Positions 8,166 to 16,340 of a stretch of 38,742 bases of DNA are shown one piece after another. Within the stretch, counting starts at the first letter, position 1, and each line of letters starts with the position of its first letter. This stretch comes from an uncultured Clostridium sp. (GTDB lineage Bacteria > Bacillota > Clostridia > Lachnospirales > Lachnospiraceae), in assembly GCA_900542035.1 (NCBI GenBank), contig UQMJ01000029.1:1-38742 (forward strand), in the 5' to 3' direction. Position numbers and translations under genes: made by a program. Under the pieces are notes generated by a model. It had not been told where the DNA came from. It worked only from the letters and a program-made list of their open reading frames with translations, and ran no database searches.

Positions 8166-9485
8166 TTATTTGTCTGCTTCTCCAGACCTCTTTTTCCTTA
8201 AAACCGCAGCAAAAAATACTGCTGTCATCACTGCACACACCGTTTCTGATACCAATGGGGAAAGCCAGATTCCAATTTCCCCCAGCGCGGCAACCAGAAT
8301 CCCTAAAGCGCCGGCCAGGAATGCCAGCCCCCTTCCAGCGGAGATAAGAAACGAAAACACCGGTTTTTCCACTGCAGTAAAATATCCCGCAGACACTACG
8401 TTAAATCCTAAAAACAGGAAAGATAAAGAGTAAAGCTGCAGCGCCCTTCCCGTATAGGAAAACAATTCTGCCTCTTCTTTCGGAAGGAAAATTCCCACAA
8501 ATAATGACGGGCAAAATTCTAACATCAGAACATAAACCGCAGATACTGAGATTGTCATGAGCATGGCGTATTTTAGTAATTTCCGGCAGGATGAACGTTC
8601 TGACGCCCCATAGTGATAGCTGATAATCGGCTGAACTCCCTGGGCAATTCCCGACATGGTATTTAACACCAAGGTGTTTATGTAAGAAATTACGGTATAG
8701 CTTACGATTCCCGCTTCTCCAATGACTGACAGAATTACCTGATTAAACATAAACACAACTAAACCACCGGAAAGTTCGGTAAATCCATTGGCCATTCCCA
8801 GAGGAATAATCCGTTTATAGACACGAAAATCCAGTTTAAATTTCCGAAACCGCAGTATTTTCCGGAATTTTGCAAAATAAATAAAAAATATCACCGTAGA
8901 CGCTACCTGGGCAAGACCTGTGGCAAAGGCTGCTCCAAATACTCCCCAATGGAATTTCATAACAAATACATAATCCAGTATCACATTTGTTAATCCGCAG
9001 GCGGTTACACCTATGGCTGATACCATCGGGGTGCCATCTGTTTTTACCAGCGCTTCCATATTATAGGAAAGAATAAAAAATACTGCAAAAACAGAAATGG
9101 TTCCTACGTACTCCTTCACGTAGGTTATGTTATCCGGCGACGCACCTAAAAATAAGGCAATCGGCTCTAAAAATATCAGAGATACTGCCGTTACCGCCAG
9201 CGATAACACCGTAAGCACTGCCAGATTCATGGTAAACAGGCGACTGGCCTGCTCCTCTTCCTTCTTTCCAAGTGAAACGGAAATCAAGGTAGAGGTTCCT
9301 GTTGCCATCAAAAGCCCAATGGTAAAAATCATAATAACATAAGGCATGGACAGATTGACGGACGCTAAGGCGGACTCTCCCACGCCCCAGGACACAAACA
9401 TTCCGTCCACCATAGTATACAAGGCAAAAATCCACATGGACACTATGGATGGCAGTACAAACTTAAAAAATTTTTTTAAAAGCAA
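8166..9485 (-). CDS. MATE-family efflux transporter
   Basis: A 439-residue inner-membrane protein with about twelve hydrophobic segments in two similar halves, the MATE (multi-antimicrobial extrusion) architecture. The N-terminal MVDGMFVSWGVGESALASVN matches the first MatE repeat. The second repeat begins near residue 230. It starts with TTG at 9485: AGGGAGG ends 7 bases upstream and no ATG occurs for the next 16 codons. It is the last gene of the pectin operon, 29 bases after the epimerase-like gene. Substrates of such transporters cannot be predicted from sequence. Its place in a sugar-acid operon is unusual and could mean export of a toxic intermediate, or chance. Confidence 0.9.
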   Translation of the reverse strand: MLLKKFFKFVLPSIVSMWIFALYTMVDGMFVSWGVGESALASVNLSMPYVIMIFTIGLLMATGTSTLISVSLGKKEEEQASRLFTMNLAVLTVLSLAVTAVSLIFLEPIALFLGASPDNITYVKEYVGTISVFAVFFILSYNMEALVKTDGTPMVSAIGVTACGLTNVILDYVFVMKFHWGVFGAAFATGLAQVASTVIFFIYFAKFRKILRFRKFKLDFRVYKRIIPLGMANGFTELSGGLVVFMFNQVILSVIGEAGIVSYTVISYINTLVLNTMSGIAQGVQPIISYHYGASERSSCRKLLKYAMLMTISVSAVYVLMLEFCPSLFVGIFLPKEEAELFSYTGRALQLYSLSFLFLGFNVVSAGYFTAVEKPVFSFLISAGRGLAFLAGALGILVAALGEIGIWLSPLVSETVCAVMTAVFFAAVLRKKRSGEADK

Positions 9486-9514
9486 TCTAAAACCTCCCTA
9501 ACTATTTTCGCCCT

Positions 9515-10333
9515 TTATACAATTTCCAACAATCCTTTTAAGTATGCCAGACTCTTTACCGCTGCGGTTTCGGTATCCGGAACGTTGACAATCTCCAGGG
9601 CCAGGCTTTTATTATACCCGATCTCCTTCAAGGCTTTCAAGGTTTCTTTAAAATTATAATGGGCATGGCCAGGGTAAAAACGGTTATTATCCGCCACATG
9701 CACATGGATGATCTCTCCCTTTGCCATTCGGATCGCTGTACCAATGTCATTTTCCTCAATATTTAGGTGCACTGTATCCAAATGAAGCTTTACCCGCTCT
9801 GCCCCCACTAATTTCAGCAGTTCCAGTCCTTCTGAAATATTAGTGGCATAATCGCTTTCAAACCGGTTCATCACTTCAAATCCCAGATATACTCCATATT
9901 TTTCTGCTAATTCTGCACAGACCTTTAAGCTGGTTACCAGATTATCCACAAATTGCTCTCTATTCCCCCTGCAATCTGTAACTCTTCCAGCAATCAGTCC
10001 AACAATCACGACTGCTTCATACAAAGCTGCCGTTTTCATGTGGCCCTCCAGCCGTTTTATGGCCAGTCTTCTCTTTTCCGGATCGCAGCTTCCCAAACAG
10101 ATTCCATCTTGCTCATAGGCGGAGCCAGTTCCAATCGAAGTCAGTGTCACATGATTTTCATCCAATAGTTTATATACATGTTCTCTATCTATCTGGTCTG
10201 AATCATATATATGGAGTTCTGCTGCTTTATATCCAAGTTTTGCCATCTGAGGAACGGTTTGTTCAAACGGCCCTCTGAATAAAATTGGATCATCTCCAGT
10301 TGCCCCTATAGATGCTGTTGCCGCAATCTGCAT
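9515..10333 (-). CDS. Sugar epimerase/isomerase, D-tagatose 3-epimerase-like TIM barrel
   Basis: A 272-residue (beta/alpha)8 protein of the xylose-isomerase-like/AP-endonuclease-2 superfamily. Four metal ligands fall where D-tagatose 3-epimerases have them: Glu153 (FEVMNRFE), Asp186 (HLDTVHLNIEE), His212 (HVHVADNN) and Glu247 (ALEIVN). The expected PGHAHYNF loop also follows. This suggests a metal-dependent keto-sugar or keto-sugar-acid epimerase/isomerase. I chose the ATG at 10333, because GAGAGG lies 9 bases before it and it begins one base after the GH28 stop codon. The frame also has an ATG at 10342 with no spacer to that SD. Its place in a pectin operon suggests action on a galacturonate-derived ketose, but the substrate is unknown. 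Confidence 0.85.
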   Translation of the reverse strand: MQIAATASIGATGDDPILFRGPFEQTVPQMAKLGYKAAELHIYDSDQIDREHVYKLLDENHVTLTSIGTGSAYEQDGICLGSCDPEKRRLAIKRLEGHMKTAALYEAVVIVGLIAGRVTDCRGNREQFVDNLVTSLKVCAELAEKYGVYLGFEVMNRFESDYATNISEGLELLKLVGAERVKLHLDTVHLNIEENDIGTAIRMAKGEIIHVHVADNNRFYPGHAHYNFKETLKALKEIGYNKSLALEIVNVPDTETAAVKSLAYLKGLLEIV

Positions 10334-10334
10334 T

Positions 10335-11900
10335 TTATTCATCCTCTCTGATAATTTCATCAATGTTTTCCAGTATAAACGGCTGTCCCTCTGCTCCCTG
10401 TACTGCCACATTCTTTAACTTCAATTTTTGAACATTATTAATAAAAAGGCCCATTTTGGCAACCAGTTCGATATCATCCATCATGGCCGGTTCATCTGGT
10501 TCTGGATTTTCGTCATAGGTAATAAAAACATTGTCAAACTCCACATAATCTACCTTCATTTCCGGTAAACCATAAATAAACGCCCCTGCTACATGACAGT
10601 TCCTGGCTTCGATATTTTTAAATACCATCTGCTTTACGGAAGGTGTCCTATTATCCACAGGCAGCGGCGACTTACATTTTACGTAATCTGAATGGCGGTC
10701 TGGATCGCAGCAGTTATAGTAAGAATTCAGTACAAACGGGGTCAGTACATGATCCATTTTTATATTCTCAAACCGAATATCCTCCACTACTGCATCTTTG
10801 CCTCTTCCTCTTCTGGTCTTAATCCGAAGCCCTCTGTCTGTACGATTAAACAGACAGTTTTCTACCCTGATGTGTCTGGCTCCTGCCGCCATTTCACTTC
10901 CAATGGTAACTGCTCCATGTCCATTATTCATGCAGCATTGACGTACAAAAATATTCTGTGATGGTACTTTGTATTTGTGCCCCATATAATATTTGCCGGA
11001 TTTAATAGCAATACAGTCGTCTCCCAATGAGAAATAAACTCCTGCAACCTCAAGACCATTGACAGATTCCGGATCCATACCATCCGTATTTGGTGAATCC
11101 CATGGATTTAAAATTGTTAGTTCCAGGAAACGAAGATTGTCCGAAAAATAAGGATGAAGATTCCAGGACGGACTGTTTTGAATGGTAAGTCCATGGAGAA
11201 CTATATTGCTGCAACGATTTAAAAATACCATTCTTGGACGGAATGCAATGATTTTAGCCCTATCGTCTTCCCACCAGTCCTCAAATGTAGCACAGCCATC
11301 CAGTATTCCCTCCCCAGTAATGATTACATTGGAAACATTGACTCCAGTAATCATACTGGTAAAGGTATCTAAAGGATTTCCTTCCCAGGAACCCAGATTA
11401 TACTCAGAATTTTCGTCCCAGCTCTGGATAATTCCAGGTAAAACTCCAAACTTTTCTCTGTCTGCATGACCCGCAAGGACTGCATCTTTTCCAATTTCCA
11501 GTACCAAATCGCTTTTCAAGAACAAACTGGTAACCAGATAGCGGCCTTCCGGAACATATACTCTGCCGCCCTTTGGGCAACAGGAAATCGCTGCTTGAAT
11601 CGCCATAGTATCATCATGGACTCCATCTCCTACAGCGCCAAATTTTCTTACATTCAAAGTGACAAATTCATATTCCGTTGAAGCTGTAAGAACGGCAAGT
11701 AATCTCCCCTCTGCTTTTAATTCAATCTGGTATTCGGTGTCCGGCAATAAGCCGTACACCGTCTGGATTACCCTGTCACTTCTTTGAAAAAAACTTCCAT
11801 TTAACCAGATTTCATATTCCTTTTCTGCATAGAAAATTCCATATTCTTCTATCTCCAAGGTAATACTTCTGGAAGTTTTAAAAATTACCTTTGCTTTCAT
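10335..11900 (-). CDS. GH28 polygalacturonase-type glycoside hydrolase, cytoplasmic
   Basis: A 521-residue enzyme with an N-terminal fibronectin-III-like domain (about 1-78) and a right-handed beta-helix. All four GH28 catalytic motifs are present: NTD at 271-273, DD at 294-295 (GDDCIAIKSG), GHG at 327-329 and RIK at 359-361. There is no signal peptide, so it should hydrolyse imported oligogalacturonides or rhamnogalacturonides inside the cell, probably in exo fashion. Its ATG overlaps the TGA of the upstream permease gene by one base (TGATG), a sign of translational coupling. A close paralogue lies at 37038-38597 in a similar setting. Endo versus exo action and galacturonan versus rhamnogalacturonan preference are inferred, not seen. 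Confidence 0.93.
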   Translation of the reverse strand: MKAKVIFKTSRSITLEIEEYGIFYAEKEYEIWLNGSFFQRSDRVIQTVYGLLPDTEYQIELKAEGRLLAVLTASTEYEFVTLNVRKFGAVGDGVHDDTMAIQAAISCCPKGGRVYVPEGRYLVTSLFLKSDLVLEIGKDAVLAGHADREKFGVLPGIIQSWDENSEYNLGSWEGNPLDTFTSMITGVNVSNVIITGEGILDGCATFEDWWEDDRAKIIAFRPRMVFLNRCSNIVLHGLTIQNSPSWNLHPYFSDNLRFLELTILNPWDSPNTDGMDPESVNGLEVAGVYFSLGDDCIAIKSGKYYMGHKYKVPSQNIFVRQCCMNNGHGAVTIGSEMAAGARHIRVENCLFNRTDRGLRIKTRRGRGKDAVVEDIRFENIKMDHVLTPFVLNSYYNCCDPDRHSDYVKCKSPLPVDNRTPSVKQMVFKNIEARNCHVAGAFIYGLPEMKVDYVEFDNVFITYDENPEPDEPAMMDDIELVAKMGLFINNVQKLKLKNVAVQGAEGQPFILENIDEIIREDE

Positions 11901-12748
11901 CAGCCCTTAACACCTCCCGCTGCAATTCCATCTACAAATTGATCCTGGGCCAGGAAAAAGACAATCAAAGATGGAAGTAAGGTAATTACTGACAATGCTA
12001 ATACTTTGTTCCATTCAAATCCGGTTTCCGCATCTGTAAGAAGACGCAGGCCCAAAGACGTCGGATATTTCTTTACACTGTCAATATAAATCAATGGTCC
12101 CTGAAAGTCATTAAATGCCCACATAAACTGGAATAATGCCACAGATACAATGGTTGGTTTTACCATTGGAACAACAATATACAATAATCTCTGGAATGAA
12201 TTGCATCCGTCAATTTCCGCTGCTTCTTCCAATTCCCTGGAAACCGAACGCATAAACTGTACCAGCATGAAAATAAAGTATGGCTCTGCCCCAAAGAATG
12301 CCGGCACGATTAAAGGCAAATAGGAATTTGTCCATCCCCAACTTCTAAACAACAAAAACTGCGGAATATTTAATACTACCTGAGGCAAAAACAGAGTTGC
12401 AAGTAAAATGGAAAACCAAAATTTCTTTCCTGGAAATTCAAATCTGGAAAATCCATATGCTGTTATTACGCTGGCAATTACTGCGCCAATTACCTTCGGA
12501 ATCACAATCTTAAATGTATTGATTAAATATAAGCTGTATGGATTTCCGGTTGCATTCCACGCATCTATATAAGGCTGGAAAGACGGATTTTCCGGAATAA
12601 AGCTGATTGTAGAGTAAATTTCATTATTACTGGATTTAAACGATGCTCCTACCATCCACAGCATCGGATAAAACATAACAAATCCAACCAGAATCAAAAC
12701 CGTATAACGGAGAATTGTGCTGATTGTTTCTCTTGCTTTTTTACTCAT
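11900..12748 (-). CDS. Carbohydrate ABC transporter permease (MalG/YesQ type)
   Basis: A 282-residue inner-membrane protein with six predicted segments. The EAA loop that contacts the ATPase reads EAAEIDGCNSFQRLLYIVVP, at about residues 175-195. The C-terminal GIAAGGVKG is the usual ending of MalG-type permeases. AAAGGAGG precedes the ATG, 15 bases after permease 1. It forms the importer channel with the upstream permease, fed by one of the nearby lipoproteins. The ATPase is missing from the locus, as is common when a shared MsmK/MsmX-type ATPase serves several importers. The closest named system by context is Bacillus YesOPQ for rhamnogalacturonan fragments. Confidence 0.93.
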   Translation of the reverse strand: MSKKARETISTILRYTVLILVGFVMFYPMLWMVGASFKSSNNEIYSTISFIPENPSFQPYIDAWNATGNPYSLYLINTFKIVIPKVIGAVIASVITAYGFSRFEFPGKKFWFSILLATLFLPQVVLNIPQFLLFRSWGWTNSYLPLIVPAFFGAEPYFIFMLVQFMRSVSRELEEAAEIDGCNSFQRLLYIVVPMVKPTIVSVALFQFMWAFNDFQGPLIYIDSVKKYPTSLGLRLLTDAETGFEWNKVLALSVITLLPSLIVFFLAQDQFVDGIAAGGVKG

Positions 12749-12763
12749 TGTCTCTTTCCTCCT

Positions 12764-13693
12764 TTAATTGCTGTCATCTGAGTAGTAAACCCAATATTTC
12801 TGGCTGGCAAATGAAACTAATGTCAATACGGTAATAATGATAAACAGCAACCAGGCCATTGCGCTTGCCAGGCCCATTTCATAAGTGCGGAATGCATTCT
12901 GATAAATCAATAAGGAAATCAGCGTAGTAGATCCTAACGGGCCGCCCTTGGTTATAATAAAGGCGCTGTTAAATTCCTGGAATGCTTCACACAGCTGTGT
13001 AATTAAGTTATAGAAAATAACCGGAGTAATTAATGGCACTGTTACAGAGAAAAATTGTCTCCATTTTCCAGCGCCGTCAATTGCAGCTGCCTCATAAAGT
13101 TCCTGTGGTACTCCCTTTAAGGCTGCTAAAAAGATGACCATTGCGGATCCAAACTGCCATACTCTCAGCAGGCAAATTACAAGTAGTGCATAGTGGGGAC
13201 TTCCCAAAAAGTTAATTTTTTCTCCTCCAAACATAACAATCATCTGGTTAATCAAACCATCTGACTGAAAGATAAATTTCCATACAACTGCGATTGCTAC
13301 AGAACCGCCTAAAATAGACGGAATGTAATAAATTGTTCTGAACAGCTTTACAAATTTTAATTTAAAATTCAGTATATAAGCAATAAATAAGGAAAATGCC
13401 AGTTTTAATGGCACTGTAATAAACGCATATTGGAACGTAACTTTAAAAGCTGTCATATACTTTTTGGTATGGAAAATATCAATGTAATTCTCTAATCCTA
13501 CAAATTGCGTTCCTTCTTTAAATAGGCTGTAGTCTGTAAAGCTATAAAATAAAGACATAATAAAGGGATAACATTTAAAAATCAAAAATCCAATAATCCA
13601 TGGAAGTATGTAAAAAAATCCCCGATATTTACGAAACTGCAGTCTCCTGTTTCTTTGTTTTAATATCTTCTGATTTGCCGGTAATCCATCCAT
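12764..13693 (-). CDS. Carbohydrate ABC transporter permease (MalF/YesP type)
   Basis: A 309-residue inner-membrane protein. The first membrane segment lies at about residues 26-46 (FFYILPWIIGFLIF), and the EAA loop reads EAAAIDGAGKWRQFFSVTVP, at about 205-225. It is the partner of the downstream MalG-type permease. It starts 9 bases after the GH105 stop codon, with the SD (AAGG) overlapping that stop. The N-terminal 25 residues are basic and cytoplasmic. Its role in pectin-oligosaccharide uptake is inferred from its enclosing GH105 and GH28 genes. Confidence 0.93.
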   Translation of the reverse strand: MDGLPANQKILKQRNRRLQFRKYRGFFYILPWIIGFLIFKCYPFIMSLFYSFTDYSLFKEGTQFVGLENYIDIFHTKKYMTAFKVTFQYAFITVPLKLAFSLFIAYILNFKLKFVKLFRTIYYIPSILGGSVAIAVVWKFIFQSDGLINQMIVMFGGEKINFLGSPHYALLVICLLRVWQFGSAMVIFLAALKGVPQELYEAAAIDGAGKWRQFFSVTVPLITPVIFYNLITQLCEAFQEFNSAFIITKGGPLGSTTLISLLIYQNAFRTYEMGLASAMAWLLFIIITVLTLVSFASQKYWVYYSDDSN

Positions 13694-13702
13694 ACTCTTA
13701 CC

Positions 13703-14827
13703 TTAACCTTTCTCATTGAAAAGCTCGGCTGTTGTCATCATTAAAACACCTGCCGCTTTTACATCATCATCTACTACTGGTTCTGACAGATAGTATGCAA
13801 TACTTCCATCCCTCTCATTTCTAGGTCCTAGTCCTGCTACTGCACAAGTTCCTGCCAGGTGAGGATTGTCTTCCTTATCGATATAAAACTTCTTTTCTAA
13901 AACTGCATTATAAATTTCTTTTCCTCTTTCCAGATATTTGTCTGTCAGCAATGCTCCTGTCCTGCACCCCTTTATAATACTGTAAGCAATCATCAGAGAA
14001 CCCGATGTTTCCAAATAATTTCCTTCTTGATCTGGAAGCGCAATCAGTTGGTAAAATAGTTTGCTTTCCCTGTCCTGATACTGTAATACTCCATGGATTG
14101 CTTCCCGCAAAAGTTCTCCCAGCCGCGCCTTTACATCGTATAATTCCTCATCGGCCAACTCGTAACAGTCAGCCAGCGCCATCAAAAACCATCCAATAGA
14201 TCTCAACCAGAAATTGGGAGAAAGGCCTGTTTCTTTGTCTGCCCATTTTCTATCTTTGTACTCATCGTATGCGTGGTAATAAAGGCCTGTTTTTTCATCA
14301 TACAAGATGTTCCTTACCTGATTAAACTGGTTTAAGATATCATAATAATGGACTTTTCCTCCCCAGCGATTTTCATATTCCATGTAAAAAGGCTGTCCCA
14401 TATAAAGTCCGTCCAGCCACACCTGGAAAGGATAAATCAACTTATGCCAGAAATTTCCAGTAGTAAGCCTTGGCTGGTAGCGCAGCTGCGTCATAAGTGT
14501 CTCGCAAGCTCGATGATAACGTTCTTCTTTGGTTACATCATAGAGAAAATAGAAAATATTGCCTGCGTTAATGAAATCCAGATTATATTCTTCCATATGG
14601 TAACTGAGAATGGTTCCATCTTCTTTGACATAAGGACTTACCATTTTCTCAATATAATTTAAATACTCTTTGTCCCCTGTTTTTTTGTACATTTTGGCTG
14701 CACCCATAAATAAACATCCATCTTCATAATTCCACTCATGCATGGTCTGACCATCAATCTCTACCAGATAATCATCCAGACCACGGTATGTTTTCATAAA
14801 ATATTTAAAATATGTCGTAAGGTCCAT
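13703..14827 (-). CDS. GH105 unsaturated rhamnogalacturonyl hydrolase (YteR/YesR type)
   Basis: A 374-residue (alpha/alpha)6-barrel hydrolase without signal peptide, thus cytoplasmic. It removes 4,5-unsaturated galacturonic acid from the non-reducing end of oligosaccharides made by pectin or rhamnogalacturonan lyases, by hydrating the double bond. The likely catalytic Asp139 sits in VWLDGLYMGQPF and a His/Lys pair in FWHKLIYPF just before it. SPNFWLRSIGW and ETSGSLMIAYSI are further family blocks. GGGGAGAGG precedes the ATG. It is the first gene after the intra-operon terminator. The released unsaturated uronate is the precursor of the KduI substrate, linking this operon to kduI. Confidence 0.93.
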   Translation of the reverse strand: MDLTTYFKYFMKTYRGLDDYLVEIDGQTMHEWNYEDGCLFMGAAKMYKKTGDKEYLNYIEKMVSPYVKEDGTILSYHMEEYNLDFINAGNIFYFLYDVTKEERYHRACETLMTQLRYQPRLTTGNFWHKLIYPFQVWLDGLYMGQPFYMEYENRWGGKVHYYDILNQFNQVRNILYDEKTGLYYHAYDEYKDRKWADKETGLSPNFWLRSIGWFLMALADCYELADEELYDVKARLGELLREAIHGVLQYQDRESKLFYQLIALPDQEGNYLETSGSLMIAYSIIKGCRTGALLTDKYLERGKEIYNAVLEKKFYIDKEDNPHLAGTCAVAGLGPRNERDGSIAYYLSEPVVDDDVKAAGVLMMTTAELFNEKG

Positions 14828-14869
14828 TTTCCTCTCCCCATCTTACAATTTCATCAGATTTTAAGCTGC

Positions 14870-14898
14870 AAAAAGGACGCTGTCAGCCAGCGCCCTTT
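14870..14898 (-). terminator. Intra-operon terminator after the binding-protein gene
   Basis: On the minus strand, AAAGGGCGCTG pairs with CAGCGTCCTTT over 11 bp (one G-U) around a five-base loop and runs into a T tract. It lies between the solute-binding protein gene and GH105. Partial read-through would give more binding protein than permease and enzymes. Confidence 0.85.
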
Positions 14899-14909
14899 TC
14901 TTGCCATGT

Positions 14910-16286
14910 TTAGTACGGATTGGCTGCATTTACATCATTGATGGAATCAATGAGATACTGGGCCATTTCAGCTGGATCCGCTCCCGCACTCAGATTGTCA
15001 AATACTTCATAATAAACACCAGTGCGTTCTTTTAATGCGGAGTTTTCAAAATTCGGATCAAAGGTGTACTGGCAAAAATCTAATACTTTCTGGTTTCCTT
15101 CCAGAGTCATTCCTCCCAGGATTCCTTCATCTTCCAGAATCTTCTTGGCCGCTGTATTGCAGACAGTTCCTCTCTCTGCTCCCATCAGTTTTACACCAGT
15201 TTCATTAGAAGTTATGTATTCCAGCAAAAGAGCCGCTTCTTCTTTATGCTCGGAAGTTTCTGTAATTGCAAAGCCTTGGGAAACTTTACTCATTCCTGCT
15301 CCGTTTGGTCCTAAATCTGTTGGAAATTCGCCTAAAACCAGTTCCTGTCCCTCGTCTAAAGAATCTGCAATTTCCTGAACATTCGAGTCATATTCTGTAA
15401 GTCCTGCATAATGTCCGTCCATCCACTTTTTATTAGATAAGAAGTTTTCAGCTCCGTCTCCGGCAATGGTAGAAATTTCCGGAAATACGTGGTCTTCTTC
15501 CAAAGAATTAATCCAGTTCATGCCATCGGTTACTTCTTCTACTGTATAGTTGACCTGAAGATCTTTAATCCACTCTTTTCCATACTTTTCCTGAAGATAC
15601 ATTACCATCCAGATCATTCTCTCATACCCTTCTTCTGCTAATGGATAGTAATCGTCGCCCAGCTTTTCTTTAAATGCTTTACCTGCTGCCCTCAGTTCCT
15701 CAAAGCTGGTTGGGACCGGCACACCTGCCTTATCAAATGTAGTCTTGTTATACATTGGAAGCTTACCGGTAATAGAAATTGGCACTCCCTGAAGTTTACC
15801 GCCTACTGTCATGGCTTCCAGATTACTTTCTGACCAGTTGTCCAGTGAAATAATATCTTTATATTCGTTTAAATCTACAAATTTAGATCCATCAGAAGAA
15901 AACTGATACAGCCAGTTCCAGTTAATCTGCATTAGATCCGGAGCAGTTCCTCCTGCCAGCTGAGTTGCTACTTTATCCGTCCATCCATCCCAGGAAGAAT
16001 ATTCGCATTCCACTGTAATCCACGGATATTCCTTCTCAAAAGCCTCAACTGCCGCCATCGTTGCATTATGTCTGTTTTCTCCACCCCACCAGCTAAACCT
16101 AAGAGTAACTGGTTCTTTTCCAGCCGGATTACCAGCTTCTTGTTCTACTGCTTCGTTTTGAGTATCATCTGCTGTACGATCCTGTGTTTCAGAAACTTTG
16201 GTTTCCTGAGCGTTATTCCCACTACAGGCAGTCAATGAAAATACCATAGCTGCTGCTAAAATCGCTGCTGTAATCCTTTTTTTCAT
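14910..16286 (-). CDS. Extracellular solute-binding lipoprotein of the pectin-oligosaccharide importer
   Basis: A 458-residue family 1 solute-binding protein anchored as a lipoprotein. A basic start, a hydrophobic stretch and the lipobox LTAC with Cys21 are followed by an acidic, Gln/Glu-rich linker (22-60). The FSWWGGENRH start of the mature fold is typical of sugar-binding proteins of this group. GGGGAG precedes the ATG. An intrinsic terminator follows the gene, typical for binding proteins that must exceed their permeases. The ligand is inferred from the GH105 and GH28 downstream. It is the better candidate of two binding proteins to feed the two permeases. Confidence 0.93.
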   Translation of the reverse strand: MKKRITAAILAAAMVFSLTACSGNNAQETKVSETQDRTADDTQNEAVEQEAGNPAGKEPVTLRFSWWGGENRHNATMAAVEAFEKEYPWITVECEYSSWDGWTDKVATQLAGGTAPDLMQINWNWLYQFSSDGSKFVDLNEYKDIISLDNWSESNLEAMTVGGKLQGVPISITGKLPMYNKTTFDKAGVPVPTSFEELRAAGKAFKEKLGDDYYPLAEEGYERMIWMVMYLQEKYGKEWIKDLQVNYTVEEVTDGMNWINSLEEDHVFPEISTIAGDGAENFLSNKKWMDGHYAGLTEYDSNVQEIADSLDEGQELVLGEFPTDLGPNGAGMSKVSQGFAITETSEHKEEAALLLEYITSNETGVKLMGAERGTVCNTAAKKILEDEGILGGMTLEGNQKVLDFCQYTFDPNFENSALKERTGVYYEVFDNLSAGADPAEMAQYLIDSINDVNAANPY

Positions 16287-16340
16287 GGTAATTCTCCCCT
16301 CTATATATAGTTCTCCTCACTATTTCACCAAATTTTTATT

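Noticed and set aside
10334..10411. N-terminal extension of the epimerase-like protein up to 10411
   Set aside because: It would overlap the GH28 C terminus and lacks an SD; the ATG at 10333 has a properly spaced GAGAGG.
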